From contig DOWL01000042.1 of the NCBI GenBank assembly GCA_003519585.1, positions 2,045 to 17,342 of the forward strand: a DNA stretch of 15,298 bases, in the 5' to 3' direction. Both the position numbers and the translations under genes were made by a program. Under the pieces are notes generated by a model. The model made no database searches. It saw nothing but the letters and a program-made list of their open reading frames with translations, and was not told where the DNA came from. Source of the DNA: Nocardioides sp. (GTDB lineage: Bacteria; Actinomycetota; Actinomycetes; Propionibacteriales; Nocardioidaceae). Shown piece after piece: positions 14,892 through 15,298 of this stretch (the first letter of the stretch is position 1; the number at the start of each line of letters is the position of its first letter).

Positions 14892-15298
14892 TCAGCGGCT
14901 GGGCGTGTAGCGGACCTTCACGGTGGTGGTCGCCGGAGTCCATCCGGTGACGGGCTCGAAGCTCAGGACCACCTTCTGCTTGCCGGCCTTGGTGACCTTG
15001 GGCAGGCGCAGCTTGACCTTGCCGTTGACCAGCTGGCCGGTCACCCTCTGGCCACCCATGGTCACCTTGACGCTGCCCTGCGGAGTGCTGGCCGCCGAGG
15101 TCACGCTGATCGCGACCTTCGCCCGCCGCCCGACCCTGACCTTCTTCGGCGCGTGGACCGAGAGCGTGACCGGCGCCGCCTGGGCGGCCCCGCTCGCACT
15201 CGCTGTCGTGGTCGCCGCCGCGTGGCCGGCCAGCGTGCCCGTGATCAGGACCCCGATCGGCTTCCCGACGTCGCCGGGCGCGACCCGGGACGTCGGGG
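14892..15298 (-). CDS. Secreted protein with Ig-like C-terminal module (partial)
   Basis: The frame is open from the right window edge to a TGA at 14892, giving 134 C-terminal residues. It reads PGDVGKPIGVLITGTLAG, then TASASG, VTLSV, APKKVRVGRRAKV, VTGQLVNGKVKLRLPK and ends in RYTPSR. It aligns gap-free with the last 134 residues of the M6 peptidase, so it contains the end of one Ig-like module and a complete second one. A methionine at 15104 is internal and not the start. The gene probably encodes another large secreted protein, perhaps a second protease, but the catalytic part is outside the window. It has the same strand and lies 164 bp upstream of the peptidase gene. Confidence 0.85.
   Translation of the reverse strand, partial: PTSRVAPGDVGKPIGVLITGTLAGHAAATTTASASGAAQAAPVTLSVHAPKKVRVGRRAKVAISVTSAASTPQGSVKVTMGGQRVTGQLVNGKVKLRLPKVTKAGKQKVVLSFEPVTGWTPATTTVKVRYTPSR
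14892..15298. repeat. Copy 2 of the paralogous 3' module (continues past the edge)
   Basis: This is the partner of 11788-12194, in direct orientation and aligned without gaps as far as the window allows. The two copies could recombine and remove or fuse the peptidase gene. Confidence 0.8.

Overview
The window looks like chromosomal DNA of a high-GC actinobacterium, most likely Nocardioides or a close relative (Nocardioidaceae). The base is strong G+C bias at third codon positions, many GTG starts, 4-8 bp translational overlaps, and a gene set typical of actinobacteria (HGxxPAAW, DUF2752, the Trp-associated membrane protein and TIGR03085 proteins). The genus is an inference from gene content. 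No rRNA, tRNA, CRISPR array, insertion sequence or prophage was seen.

Layout. Nearly everything is on the minus strand, so transcription runs from high to low coordinates. (1) 1-599: the 5' part of gltB, glutamate synthase large subunit, cut by the window edge. (2) 708-5040: a tightly overlapping operon trpC-trpB-trpA-sco-lgt, in which three tryptophan enzymes are followed by a copper-chaperone-like lipoprotein and the lipoprotein-modifying enzyme Lgt. (3) 5166-5474: a small plus-strand DUF4190 membrane protein separating the trp enzymes from the next block. (4) 5508-7137: hisI, the Trp-associated membrane protein, a HGxxPAAW protein and a DUF2752 protein. trpE, expected between hisI and the membrane protein, is absent. 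(5) 7197-10903: two overlapping genes for a heterodimeric ABC exporter whose sequence predicts one canonical and one degenerate ATP site. (6) 11036-11683: a divergent TIGR03085 protein. (7) 11788-15298: two tandem minus-strand genes. The first is a secreted M6 (immune inhibitor A type) metalloprotease. The second is visible only as its C-terminal end, which matches the C-terminal module of the protease.

How the genes fit together. HisI acts in histidine synthesis, TrpC/B/A make tryptophan from phosphoribosylanthranilate, and GltB takes part in glutamate supply, so the left half is an amino-acid biosynthesis region with small conserved membrane proteins of unknown role. The SCO protein carries a lipobox and is coupled to lgt, whose product modifies such proteins. 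The ABC exporter has its own likely control region with two inverted repeats. The right end encodes secreted proteins.

I see no clearly new multi-gene system. The points most worth a second look are the asymmetric ABC pair and its putative operator, the missing trpE with the inserted DUF4190 gene, the duplicated C-terminal module of the two secreted proteins, and several start or leader features (a leaderless start, a possible CTG start, and a hairpin in the gltB leader).
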